Below, piece after piece: positions 24,169 through 35,371 of a stretch of 64,000 bases of DNA. The notes under the pieces were generated by a model. It saw only the letters and a program-made list of their open reading frames with translations. It did not search any database and had not been told where the DNA came from. The first letter of the stretch is position 1. Each line of letters starts with the position of its first letter. Made by a program: the position numbers and the translations under genes. The DNA is from Adineta steineri (lineage: Eukaryota; Rotifera; Eurotatoria; Adinetida; Adinetidae): assembly GCA_905250115.1 (NCBI GenBank), contig CAJNOI010000116.1, positions 199,509 through 263,508 on the forward strand. Reading direction: 5' to 3'.

Positions 24169-27100
24169 ATGTCATTAGTCAATAGTTTCAAACTATTACT
24201 AATGATAGTACTTTTGTTTCATCAAACTACAAGTCTATCATTTAATCGACCAAAGTTTTGTCCATTAGCAACATGGAATTCAACTGCCCAAACTTTTGCA
24301 GATTCGAGTACAGTTGGTAAAGATCCTAGTAGTGTTTTTGTTGACACCGACAACACTGTTTACGTTGGAGAACCACAGCACGATTGTGTTCAGGTATGGC
24401 CTCAAGGAAATAGCAATTCAACAAGAACTATTTCAAATGGTTTAAAAGATCCACAAGCTATTTTTGTTACTAGCAATGGTGATATTTATATTGATAATGG
24501 CAGCAATAATCATCGAGTAGATAAATGGACATTGAATGCAACTACAAGTACAACCGCATTGACTGTTACCGACACATGTTACGGTCTTTTTGTCGATAAA
24601 AACAATTTTCTGTTTTGTTCCAATGGGCCTGCTCTTCATCAAGTTATAAAAAAATCATTGAATTATAATGCCACGAACTCAACCCTCGTTGCTGGAATTG
24701 GTACTCCTGGAACAACGGCGTATGCGCTTGATCAGCCTCGTGGAATATTTGTTGATGATAACATTAATTTGTATGTAGCAGACCGTCAAAATAATAGAAT
24801 TCAATTATTTAAAAATGGTCAAAAAAATGCAACAACAGTAGCTGGAACTGGAGCTTTAGCACCTGGAAACATCACTCTCAATCATCCAACGGGAGTTTTG
24901 CTCGATGGTGATGGATATCTATTTATTGTAGATTCCGACAATGCTCGTATTATTGCTTCTGGACCACTAGGTTTTCGATGTATAATTGCATGTAGTAATT
25001 CAGGTGGCCCATTATCAACACAATTGCATCATCCGTATAGTATGAGTTTTGATCGCTATGGAAATATATTTATTGCTGATCAAGATAACAGACGAATTCA
25101 AAAATTTCTTTTGTCAAATAATTCATGCTGTAATTTTTTTTTGAAGAAAAATTAAACTAAAGTTAATACTTATTACTTTAGATGAAGCAACTACACATCA
25201 GACCCAATTAACTACAGATTCAATCAATATAACAACGAATAATGTAACAACAACTTCTTTAAAACCTACAACATCAAATATGGTCATTTCAAATCAAAGT
25301 AATAGTTTTATGATACTAAAAATCATATACATGTCTCTTTCTCTTTCTCCATGAAGGTTGTTTTCCACCTGGAATTATATTAATTCCTAGTACATCATCG
25401 TTAACCTCTCCAATGCAATTTCAACGATAACAAGATTTTTATATTAATTCAAATATTTATCTTAATTGTAATACTTCACTTGCAATGATAACAAAATGGA
25501 CAATTAATAATTGTACTTCAATTTGTTCACAACAAATTGTAGTTGATCAAACAATCAGTACAACATACAGTGAGATTTTTATTCCAGCTCGAACTCTTTC
25601 TTATGGTCTTTATGAATTGAAATTAACTGTAACAATGGTAGCAGCACCTCGTATGATATCATCAGCTTCGGCTTATATAGAAATTACACAAACAGGTATT
25701 ACACCAAATCTTGTTCAGTTAGGAACATTATATGTAACACATGGATATCAAGAAGATTTAATACTTAATCCAGGACAATATTCGATTGATCCAGATGAAA
25801 ATTCATTTAATGGAACCGTAAGTTAAAATTAATGTATTTATTTTTGCTTTTATTATTCGAATAGGATTGGACATATGAATATTATTGTCGAATTTATAGT
25901 TCATATAATTTTCCAAATATTCAAGGAGTATTAATACCAATCGATGATTCAAGAATAGATTTACAGAATCCATCATGTTTAAAAAATAGTACATTATTGC
26001 AATATCGTGGAAGTAATAGTTCATTAAAATCATCGATAAAAATTCTACCAGCTGCACTTCCACCAAATCGTACTTATCAATTTATGGTTTATATGGTAAA
26101 TCGTCGAAATTCAAGTCGTACAGCAACTGGTTATTTACTTGTTCAAGTTGAAATTATTAAATCACCGATGATTTATACTGCTTGTGTTATTTCAACATTA
26201 TGTTCAGAAAATCAAGAATTTCAACTGGTCAATCCAACTACACAAGTTGCACTTTTTTCTATTTGTCCTGATAATTGTACAATAATAAAAAATATAACAT
26301 GGAATGTATATCAAGGTTTTGCTAATGGATCTTCAACAACGGTTCAATGGGTAAAATTTAATCAAATGAATTTATATGAAAATAATTGGTTTTTTGGTAA
26401 AATTTCTTTTTTATTTATATTATTTCTTATATGATTTAATTCAGGTGTGAATACAAGTAATTTTACAGCGACAAATCAATTATTTCTTAATAATCCACAA
26501 ATAATGTACTGGCAATTTGAAGTTATGTATTCATTTTCTTCAGATACAAGTTTAAGTGCATTGAATTTTATTATTAATCAACCACCTACAAACGGTTCTT
26601 GTTCGATTAGCCCTTTAAATGGTACAACAAGTACTTCATTTACCATTTCATGTCCCGATTGGTTTGATAAAGATGGTATTCAAGATTATTCACTATATGT
26701 TTACACAGCAGACATATCAACAAAAGTTATAATTGCATTTAGTGCTGTATCAAATTTTCAAGTTTTCTTACCTGCAGGAAATGATACTACATTATTACTT
26801 AATATTAGTATTAATATTCGTGATACATCGAATTGTATAACAGAATATTACATGTCACCGATAACTGTACGATCGGATTCAGAAGGTATTAATAAATTGA
26901 TCACTACCTTTCAAAATTCAGCAAATGCATTAACAAGTAATCCACTTATTCGAATACTTTCAAGTGGAAATCAAAATGCAATAGGACAAATTATCACATC
27001 ACTTTCAAACGAATTCAATAATATCAATATTAAAAATTTAGAAGATGCTATTTCGAGTAGATAATCTTTTTCTGTTTTTGTTTAATTATGTGATATGTTT

Positions 27101-30100
27101 CTAGATGGTATTTCTGCAACAACTATTTCAATTTCATCATTAGGAGAAAGTCAGACTTCACAAACGGTGAGTTATTTTTTCTCTATTTTAACTAAATTTA
27201 TTCTATTATTTATCGTATATGATTAGACAATAGTATCAGTAAATAATTCTGCTACTATTGAATATAATTCTCAATTGAATAGTTATGCAAATGTTCGAGA
27301 TTATCTAATAACATTTACAAGTAATCTTCTAATTACCACATCAGATAGTATTAAGCTGCAAGCATCATCATTAGCTCGATTTACTGAAGCAACAAATCAA
27401 TTAACACAAAAAACTTCGGTAAAATCGTTACTATTCAATACTAGTTGATATGTTAATTTTTATTTTGAATGCAGATGCTTGCATCTGATAAATGCTATCA
27501 ATTAGCTCAAGCTTTATATTCTATGGCAAATAAAATTCCATATGAAGATGTTCAAATTGCAGCTAATCAAATTTCACAATGTGCATCCAATGTGTTAACA
27601 GTATGAAGATTTGACTAACGATAATAAAAAATTTTCGAAATTATATCCTATAGGCTATTAATGGACCATTACAACAACGAACAAGTATACTTGATTTAGA
27701 TTTTTCACGTTCGACTAATTTTCCAAGTGATTATGATACTGATCTTGAATCTGTATGGGCTCATCCAAGTAAGAAATATATACACAGAATTTTATTCAAT
27801 AAGATTACTTTTATTTTTGTAAAGATTTAGTTGATGGTGGAAACGATTATTCATGGGGAGCAATTGAACAAGGTCGATATAATTATTATCAAAAACAAGC
27901 AGCAAATCAAATAACAACTCAAGTCAATCAAATAACATCATTATTAACATCTGCATTAAATATTCATTTAAATATTGGTCAAAATATAACAATGAATACA
28001 TCATCTGTAATTATGTCATTAGAAACAACTTCTATTAATTCTCTTTCAAATAAACTTGTTGAACCAATGGGAGATGCAAAAATTCGTCTTCCATCAAATT
28101 TTAATATAAATATTCAAAATAATGAAACAATATCACTTCGTGTTTGTGATTCACTTTTAATTTTTTCCAGAATTCTATTTAATTTATTTTTAGTCAATCA
28201 TACAACCATTGGCATCATCTGATCAATCACAAACACAATCATATACAAATCTTTCAACATCAATTTCACTTTCATTACTTGATCACAATGGTAATGAGAT
28301 TTCTGTTCATACTAATCAATCAATTGAATTTATCATTCCACGTGATATTAATTTAATTTTACCATCAATGAATTTACAAAATGTGACATCACTTAATCAT
28401 ATATTATTTAATTTACATTATGTTAATATAACACAATCGAATATTAATATAACAGTTTCACTGCATTTTGAAATGCATCCTTTACAAATAACTCTCGCTT
28501 ATTTATTAATCTATAAATTTGATAGTACACCTCAATTAAATAGTTCAATCAATCGAATTGATGGTTGGTCATTATTTTGTCCTTCAAGTAAGTTGTATGA
28601 TTTCACGAACCGATCGTTTTTTAATAATTCTTTTTCTAGATTTAACCAGTGATGATCATTATAATTATTTTATTGATAATCAACGTACAGTTGGTCATCA
28701 ATCAGTTATATTTGGTTTACGTGAATTAAATTCAACTGAAAAAAAGAAATTTTGTTCAAATTTAACAATTAATACTCCACCCATTTTAGATCAATCATTT
28801 AATTTTACCAAAAATTATGAACTTCGTACATATACATCCGGTTGTTATTATTTAGATAAGAATAATAATTGGCAATCAGATGGATTACTAGTTGGACCTT
28901 TAACAGATCATTATAAAACACAATGTTTTTCAACTCATTTAACAACATTTGCAGGTGGTTTTCTTGTTTTACCCGAGCCTATTAATTGGAATTATGTTTT
29001 TGCTAATGCTGGTTTTAATAAAAATAAAACTATTTATTTAACTGTCATATGTTTATCTATAATATATTTCTTATTAATTATTTATGCACGTTATAAAGAT
29101 AAAAAAGATATTGAAAAATTAGGAGTAACAATTCTACCTGATAATCTAAAACAAGATCAATATTTTTATCAAATTATTGTTTTTACTGGTCATCGAAAAC
29201 GTTCAGGAACAAAATCAAAAGTATAACCATTATAAATATATTTTTGTATTATTAATATACATTATAGGTACATTTTATACTTGCTGGTGATCAAGATGAA
29301 ACTCAAGTTCGAATATTTGCTGATCCGAATAGAAAGATTTTTCAACGTGGCGGAATTGATTCATTTGTTATGTCTGTTGAAAAGTCATTGGGACCATTGA
29401 ATTATATTCGTTTATGGCATGATAATACAGGTCCAGGTGGATCAGCATCATGGTTTCTTAAATATATTATTGTTCGTGATTTACAAACAATGGAAAAATC
29501 TTATTTTATTTGTCAAAAATGGTTAGCTGTTGAAAAAGATGATGGACTTGTAGGTTATATTTTAAGTTTTGATATAAAAATTTATTGGATATATATAGAT
29601 TGAACGTCTTTTACCCATTGCTGGTGAATTACAAAAACAAGAATTTTCTTATCTTTTAGCAAAAAAAGCATATTATAGTGTATCGGAAGGTCATCTTTGG
29701 TTTTCAATCTTTAGTCGACCACCATCAGATAAATTTACACGAGTTCAACGATGTACATGTTGTTTTGTTTTCTTATTTCAATCAATGTTTCTAAATATTC
29801 TTTATTATAATCAAATATCAGAAGCAAAAGCAGCGAATAATACAACAAGTCTATCATTTGGTCCTCTTTATATTACACCTCAACAAGTTTGTCATGTTTT
29901 TTTCTTCATGTATATTTAATTGTAGAGTTTCATATTTAGATTGGTATTGGTGTAATTGTTGAAATACTTGTATTTGTTCCTAGTCTATTACTTATTCAAT
30001 TTTTTCGACGTATCCGATCACGACATAATCAAAAGCAAGTTTCAGCATTACATCAAGCTATATTTAAACTCAAACAATTACCAATAACGTAAGGAATAAA

Positions 30101-33002
30101 ATTTATTCTATTGAAAAAAAAGAAGATATTTTTATACTTAGGAAAACATCAATTGAATATGATAAAAAGAAAAAAGGTCAAATCAAATTTCCTTGGTGGT
30201 GTATTTTGTTTGCATATGGCTTCTCATTATTACTTACAGTTATATCGATATTTTTTATTATTGTTAAAGGAATTGAATTTGGTGATTTAAAAACACAAAA
30301 ATGGTTAACATCATTAGTTAGTGGATTTTTTTCATCAATTTTTCTTGTTCAACCGATTAAAGTAAATGAGTATATGATTAGAAAATGTTTATTTGTATTT
30401 TTTTTTTGTGAAGATTATATCAGTGGCTGTTTTTTTTGCTTATATTATTCGAAAACCAGATAATGATAAAGAAGCAGCAGAATATATGAATGATGATGTT
30501 AATTTAGCTCATGATGAAGAATATTTTCCTGCAATTGAAGTTTGTTTTCTCCATAAAAAGAATATATTATAATAAATTAATTTTTTGTAGGATATTTCGC
30601 CTTTTAATCATCGATCAGGAAATAATACCAATCGTCTTGAAGAAGGTGAAGTAGCTTTTGCACGTGAACAACGTTTAAAACATGTACAAATGTGGGCAAT
30701 TATACGAGAAATATTAAATTATGTTGGTTATCTTTGTTTACTCTATGTTATTATTTATTCAAATCAAAATCAAAATGCATTTTTACAAGTTCAACATTTA
30801 CGAAACTTTTTTCTAAATACTAGAAGTACCAATGATGATTATACAAAGGTATTTTTGATTTGTAATCTAATTAAACAAGTAACGTTCATTGTCTTGACTT
30901 TGAGAATGTGGGTGTATGAATCTGGCTGTGGGTATGGGTATCGGTAATGAATCCGAATTAAACACACCCACACCCACTCCCACTCCCACCCCACTTTTAT
31001 TCCATATCACCCACTTCCACTGACTCGCCCACCTTCTATCCTAGTTCACCCACCTCTACCCTATTTCCACCCACTTCTACCCTATTCCACTCATTTTCGC
31101 CCACCGCCACCCTGTTTCACCCACACCCACCCGAGTTCATTTTCAGTCACACCCAATTATTTAGAAGCAGATGTTTTTTTTGACCTTCATACAAACTATT
31201 TTATTTCATATGACCCTCTCTACAGTCGAGAGAATATAAATATATGAATTTTATAGATTTCAACAATGGGTCAATATTGGAATTGGTTAGAAAATAATTT
31301 CGTCGAAAATATTCGTGCTCAACAATGGTATAATGGTGATCCACCTCGAAATTTAAGTGGTTATTTAAATGATAAAACAAATCGATTTATTGGATGGGCA
31401 ACAATGAGACAATTACGTATTAAATCTCAATCATGTCATATTCAACATATGTCTATTCAATCTGAATGTCAATATGATTATAGTTTATTAAATAATGAAA
31501 AAGGTTCGTTTCAACCCGGATGGAATTCAACTAATCAAACAAATCAAATATATAGTTCATCAATTCAACAAGCATTTATTTATCAAACAGGCGATGATTT
31601 AAAAACATATATTTCAATAGGTAAATTTGGAACCTATGGTAGTGGTGGTTATGTTTATGAATTTCGTGGTCGGTTAGTTGATTTACAAACAAATCTTTCT
31701 CAACTTTATCAATTAAGTTGGATTGATAGTCAAACACGAGCTATTTTTATTCAATTTACATTATATAATCCAAATATACAATTATTTACTTCTGCAACAT
31801 TTCTTACTGAATTTTCATCAACAGGTGGTATTTATACACAATCTAGTTTTCAACCATTTTCTCTTCAATGTAATTTCTTTCTATATATTCATTCTATTGA
31901 TGTTTTTTGTTTGTATACTTTTAGTATTTACATCACTCGGGCAAATAATGTGTTCAATTTTTTATATAATATTTATAATTTATATGATGTGTATACAAAT
32001 TCAAGCTATTGTACGACAAAAACAAAATTATTTTCGTCATATATGGTCATTTATTGATATTGGAATAATAATATGTTCATGGACATGTGTTGGAATTTAT
32101 ATCGTAAGATATCAAGAATCAAATCATATTGGAGAACTTTTTCAAGAAACAAAAGGATTTAGTTATATTAATTTACAATCAACTGTTTATATTAATGATA
32201 TACTTACATTATTATTATCATTTTGTTGTTTTTTTGGTACAATTAAACTTATTCGACTTGCTCGATTTCATCCGAAATTATTACTTTTTACTGAAACACT
32301 TAAATATGCTTGGAAAGAAATTATTTCATTTCTATTCATGTTTATGATTATATTTCTAGCATTTATAATATTATTTTATTTAATACTTAATTCAAAACTT
32401 TATACATGTTCGAATTTATTATATACAACACAAATGTTATTTGAAATGACATTAATGAAATTTGATGTATATCAATTACTTGATGCTGATCCAATTCTTG
32501 GTCCAATTTGTTTTAGTTCATTTATTTTTACAATTGTATTTGTTTGTATGACGATGTTTATTACAATTATAAGTGATAATTTTCGTGTTGTTCGAAATAA
32601 TCTTAAATTTAATCATAATCATGATCAACAGATTGTTAGATTTATGTTTAATAAAGTTCAACGTTGGACAAGTAATAGATTTTGTTTTCTTATATGTTAT
32701 TATATGATTTAATTTTAGAGATTGGTCATGACGATCAATGGAGAGAATATGAAGAACGTGATCAACAAATGCGTGATCAATATTATGATCCAATTGAATC
32801 TTTTCCAGATAAAATTGATCAATTATTAGATTCATTGAATCGAGTATTAGAATACGATTGATTTTTATTGTATATCTCATTTATTTTCTATTTATAGTTA
32901 TATCTTAGTCAACAACATTCTCTAAAGTTAAAACGAGATTCTGTTAATCGTTCTCACAAGGACAAACAAGATAGCTCATCAACTCCGTTAATTAATATTT
33001 GA
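24169..33002 (+). CDS. Polycystin-1-like channel with N-terminal NHL propeller (22 exons, about 2,460 aa)
   Basis: All 22 exons join in phase: 24169-25129, 25182-25298, 25357-25817, 25865-26396, 26445-27056, 27105-27166, 27227-27418, 27475-27600, 27654-27768, 27825-28141, 28194-28587, 28640-29220, 29268-29549, 29599-29886, 29940-30088, 30142-30361, 30414-30539, 30591-30848, 31257-31869, 31925-32671, 32719-32843, 32898-33002. ATG 24169 opens a signal peptide (MSLVNSFKLLLMIVLLFHQT); ATG 24088 is in frame but poorer. In order: NHL repeats (exon 1), Thr/Asn linker, REJ domain (exons 3-5), GPS site (CFSTHLTTF, exon 12), first membrane helix, PLAT (exons 12-13), more helices, polycystin extracellular domain (exon 19) and the channel with pore region (exon 20). 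Expected: autocleaved cation-channel/receptor at the membrane. TAA at 25428-25430 is in frame unless a 45-bp intron is removed. Confidence 0.8.
30907..30995. repeat. G-arm/C-arm hairpin in polycystin intron 18
   Basis: GTGGGTGTATG and CTGTGGGTATGGGTATCGG oppose CACACCCACACCCACTCCC. It lies inside a 408-bp intron of a gene whose other introns are 47-60 bp, so its insertion explains much of the extra length. Confidence 0.65.
31006..31150. repeat. C-rich minisatellite in polycystin intron 18
   Basis: About six degenerate units of roughly 20-25 bp built on CCCACTTCTACCCTATTTCA follow the hairpin at 30907-30995. All units have the same strand orientation. Confidence 0.6.
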
Positions 33003-33147
33003 TTTCGCTAACATATAATAAAAAAAACTTTTTTTTCATTTTACCTTATGTAAACGTTGCTTTTTGTTATGTAAAATATAATATATGTATCCGTATGTGT
33101 GCATTGAGAATCAATATGATTTTTTAAATCTACGAGTCTTTTATTAC

Positions 33148-33256
33148 GAGGTAGATGTGGGTATGGATGTGAGTATGGGCGAGAGCGCGGGTATGGATAT
33201 ATGAGTGAAAAGTAAGTATTCCTTCTTTCCTTACCCACACCCGCACCCACCCTCAA
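33148..33256. repeat. G-arm/C-arm hairpin abutting dispersed repeat
   Basis: GAGGTAGATGTGGGTATGG faces CCCACACCCGCACCCACCCTC. The closing CTCAAG runs straight into the first bases of dispersed repeat copy 2. Confidence 0.65.
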
Positions 33257-34110
33257 GTTAAGATATAAGAAACGATCCTTTTGTTCTTGTCTTCTTCATT
33301 CTTCATAAGAAGAACAAAAAACCGAGAGTGCGTATGATTCATACGGAAGAATAACATTCAGTTATTGTCCTATTCGAAACTAAATAAACAATTTTGAAAA
33401 AGTAAAATTTAGATGGACAAAGCTTTAAATGAAATAGAGAGTTATCCGTTTTCCTTCCCTCGGTTACACCAGTGATGTATATGTGACTGTGCGAAAAGGT
33501 TGAATATAATACCCACATCTACATCTGTATTCACACTTGTCAAGATTTTTGTTGTTATCTTTTGCAAGTAGAGAAGCAACTCTATAAAGATAAATAATAT
33601 CATCGTCAATAAAAGCAAAACGAATACTTCTTACCGACTTGAATATATAATCGTGGTTGTCATTATTTTACAACCAAGATAAAAGAATTGCCTCAGCTTC
33701 ATATATAAAAGGTGAATTCTATGTGCTGTGCATACTTTTATTCATTCTGACAAAAGAAACTATTACTAACATACACATCCAAAACGACAAAATAGCAAGT
33801 GATTCATACATAACTAAAGTCAGTAAATATTACTTAACCAATCTTTTTTTATAGAGTTTGTTTTTCTTTTCGAGATCAATGTGTGTGACGTAGAGTTTGA
33901 ATAAATATTCTTGTACAAACAGTTGCCCATTTTAACCACAAAAGTTCTCCTAAGCATAAAGTCCAATTAGACTACTAGGCCGGTTCTATGACTTTTCAAT
34001 GATTTAAATGCCTTTGCAGAGATTTTCATTTTTGCAACTTGTTTTATTCCTTTAGAAGGTTGTAAAAGAGAAAACACCATATCTATGAGTTTAGGTATTA
34101 GTGCAGATGA
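33257..34110. repeat. Dispersed repeat, copy 2 (about 850 bp)
   Basis: Collinear with 16256-17104 at a nearly constant offset of about 17,001-17,004 bp. Similarity is high but imperfect. The homology seems to resume weakly after the hAT insertion (GATGTGGTTTGTCAGTTAA, about 34936). Confidence 0.75.
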
Positions 34111-34122
34111 GAGTATATATCA

Positions 34123-34924
34123 GAGCACCTAATGGGCCGGGCTGGGCCTGAAAAAGTCAACCCATGGGCCATAAAACTTCGGCCCGGCCCATGGGCTGCA
34201 TGTCTTATTAAAATTTGGCGTATACATAGTTTGCGTTATCTGTTTAATTACAAGTATTTATTATCGTTCTTTTTTATTTTATTTTATAAGTTTAATCACT
34301 GTTAGTTTCTTGAATTTCATGATAACAAATAGATTTTTTAAGTGTAAATAAATCAAAAGAGAAAAGAAGTTATATCAGTTTTCGTACATCAATATAGTTT
34401 ATATAAAACAAACAAAAATATTATAAATCCTAAGATAAATACAAAATATATTGTTAATAAAGGAATAAGAGGCGCAGAAAAAACATACTACTTTTGTAAA
34501 GTTTTTATTGAACGAATTACTACTATATTATCTAGTTGATTAAGACTTAAACTTAATCGGCGTTCATTAACAATAAAACCCCTTGAGCTGAAACACCTTT
34601 CGACTGCTGCCGAAGATACAGGAATCCATTATATTTACTTAGCAAGTATTGATAAAATAGGAAAAGCTACTTGATAATCTTTCTAAAAGTCAAGAGAATT
34701 GAAAAACAATTTAGACTTATCGAGCTCCAGAGACAAATATCTTGTTAGTTCATCAGCTTCTAATAGTTTATTTTAATATTTTGATCAAAACTTAATGTAT
34801 GGGCCGCCCATCAGAAATTGAGTCAGCCCAGCCCAGCCCATGGTTTTTTATTTTGAGAAATCTGGCCCATGGGCTGGGCTGGGCCGGGCGGTTATGGGCT
34901 CAGCCCAGCCCATTAGGTGCTCTG
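34123..34924 (-). mobile_element. Non-autonomous hAT transposon with 8-bp target duplication
   Basis: Terminal inverted repeats begin CAGAGCACCTAATGGGC and end GCCCATTAGGTGCTCTG, flanked by identical 8-bp duplications GTATATAT at 34115-34122 and 34925-34932, the hAT hallmark. Subterminal GGGCTGGGCC/CAGCCCAGCCC motifs crowd both ends. The minus strand at about 34630-34504 still reads AAVERCFSSRGFIVNERRLS, the hAT C-terminal dimerisation motif. There is no room for the catalytic core, so the 802-bp element is an internal deletion derivative. Confidence 0.85.
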
Positions 34925-35072
34925 GTATATATGATGATGTGGTTTGTCAGTTAAAGTGTACGGTGTGAGGACGTCATGAGAATGAAATTATTGAGAGATG
35001 GCTATGAGATTCATATCCATATTCGCTCCTTGGCATTTACACCAAGCTGTTTACTATTATCTTCATTGTCAT

Positions 35073-35128
35073 GATGGGTACGGGTGTGAATGAATACAAG
35101 ACTATGTCACACCTACACCCACCCTCAA
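35073..35128. repeat. G-arm/C-arm hairpin, short
   Basis: ATGGGTACGGGTGTGAATGA faces CACACCTACACCCACCCTCAA across a loop of about 15 bp. Confidence 0.6.
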
Positions 35129-35371
35129 CATGGTTTTTTCGAATATCTAAGAGATTAACGAAAGAACTCCCCAAGCGTAGTATCTTGAGAAAACAAAATT
35201 CAGAAAAAAGTCGAAACTATAAGCCGAGAACTTGAGAATATACCCTTATCCGCACATGCTCACTCTCAATATACCATAAAGAATACTTTTCAGATACCAA
35301 AGTATTTTAAAGCATACATATTTAAGTGGAACATCGACACGTCGGACGCAACAAAATTAATTTCTAGGAAC

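Larger units (their letters stand above)
33003..35371. other. Repeat-filled intergenic region
   Basis: Consists of a hairpin, dispersed repeat copy 2, an hAT insertion inside that copy, and another hairpin (see separate entries). No gene seen apart from the hAT transposase remnant. Confidence 0.6.
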
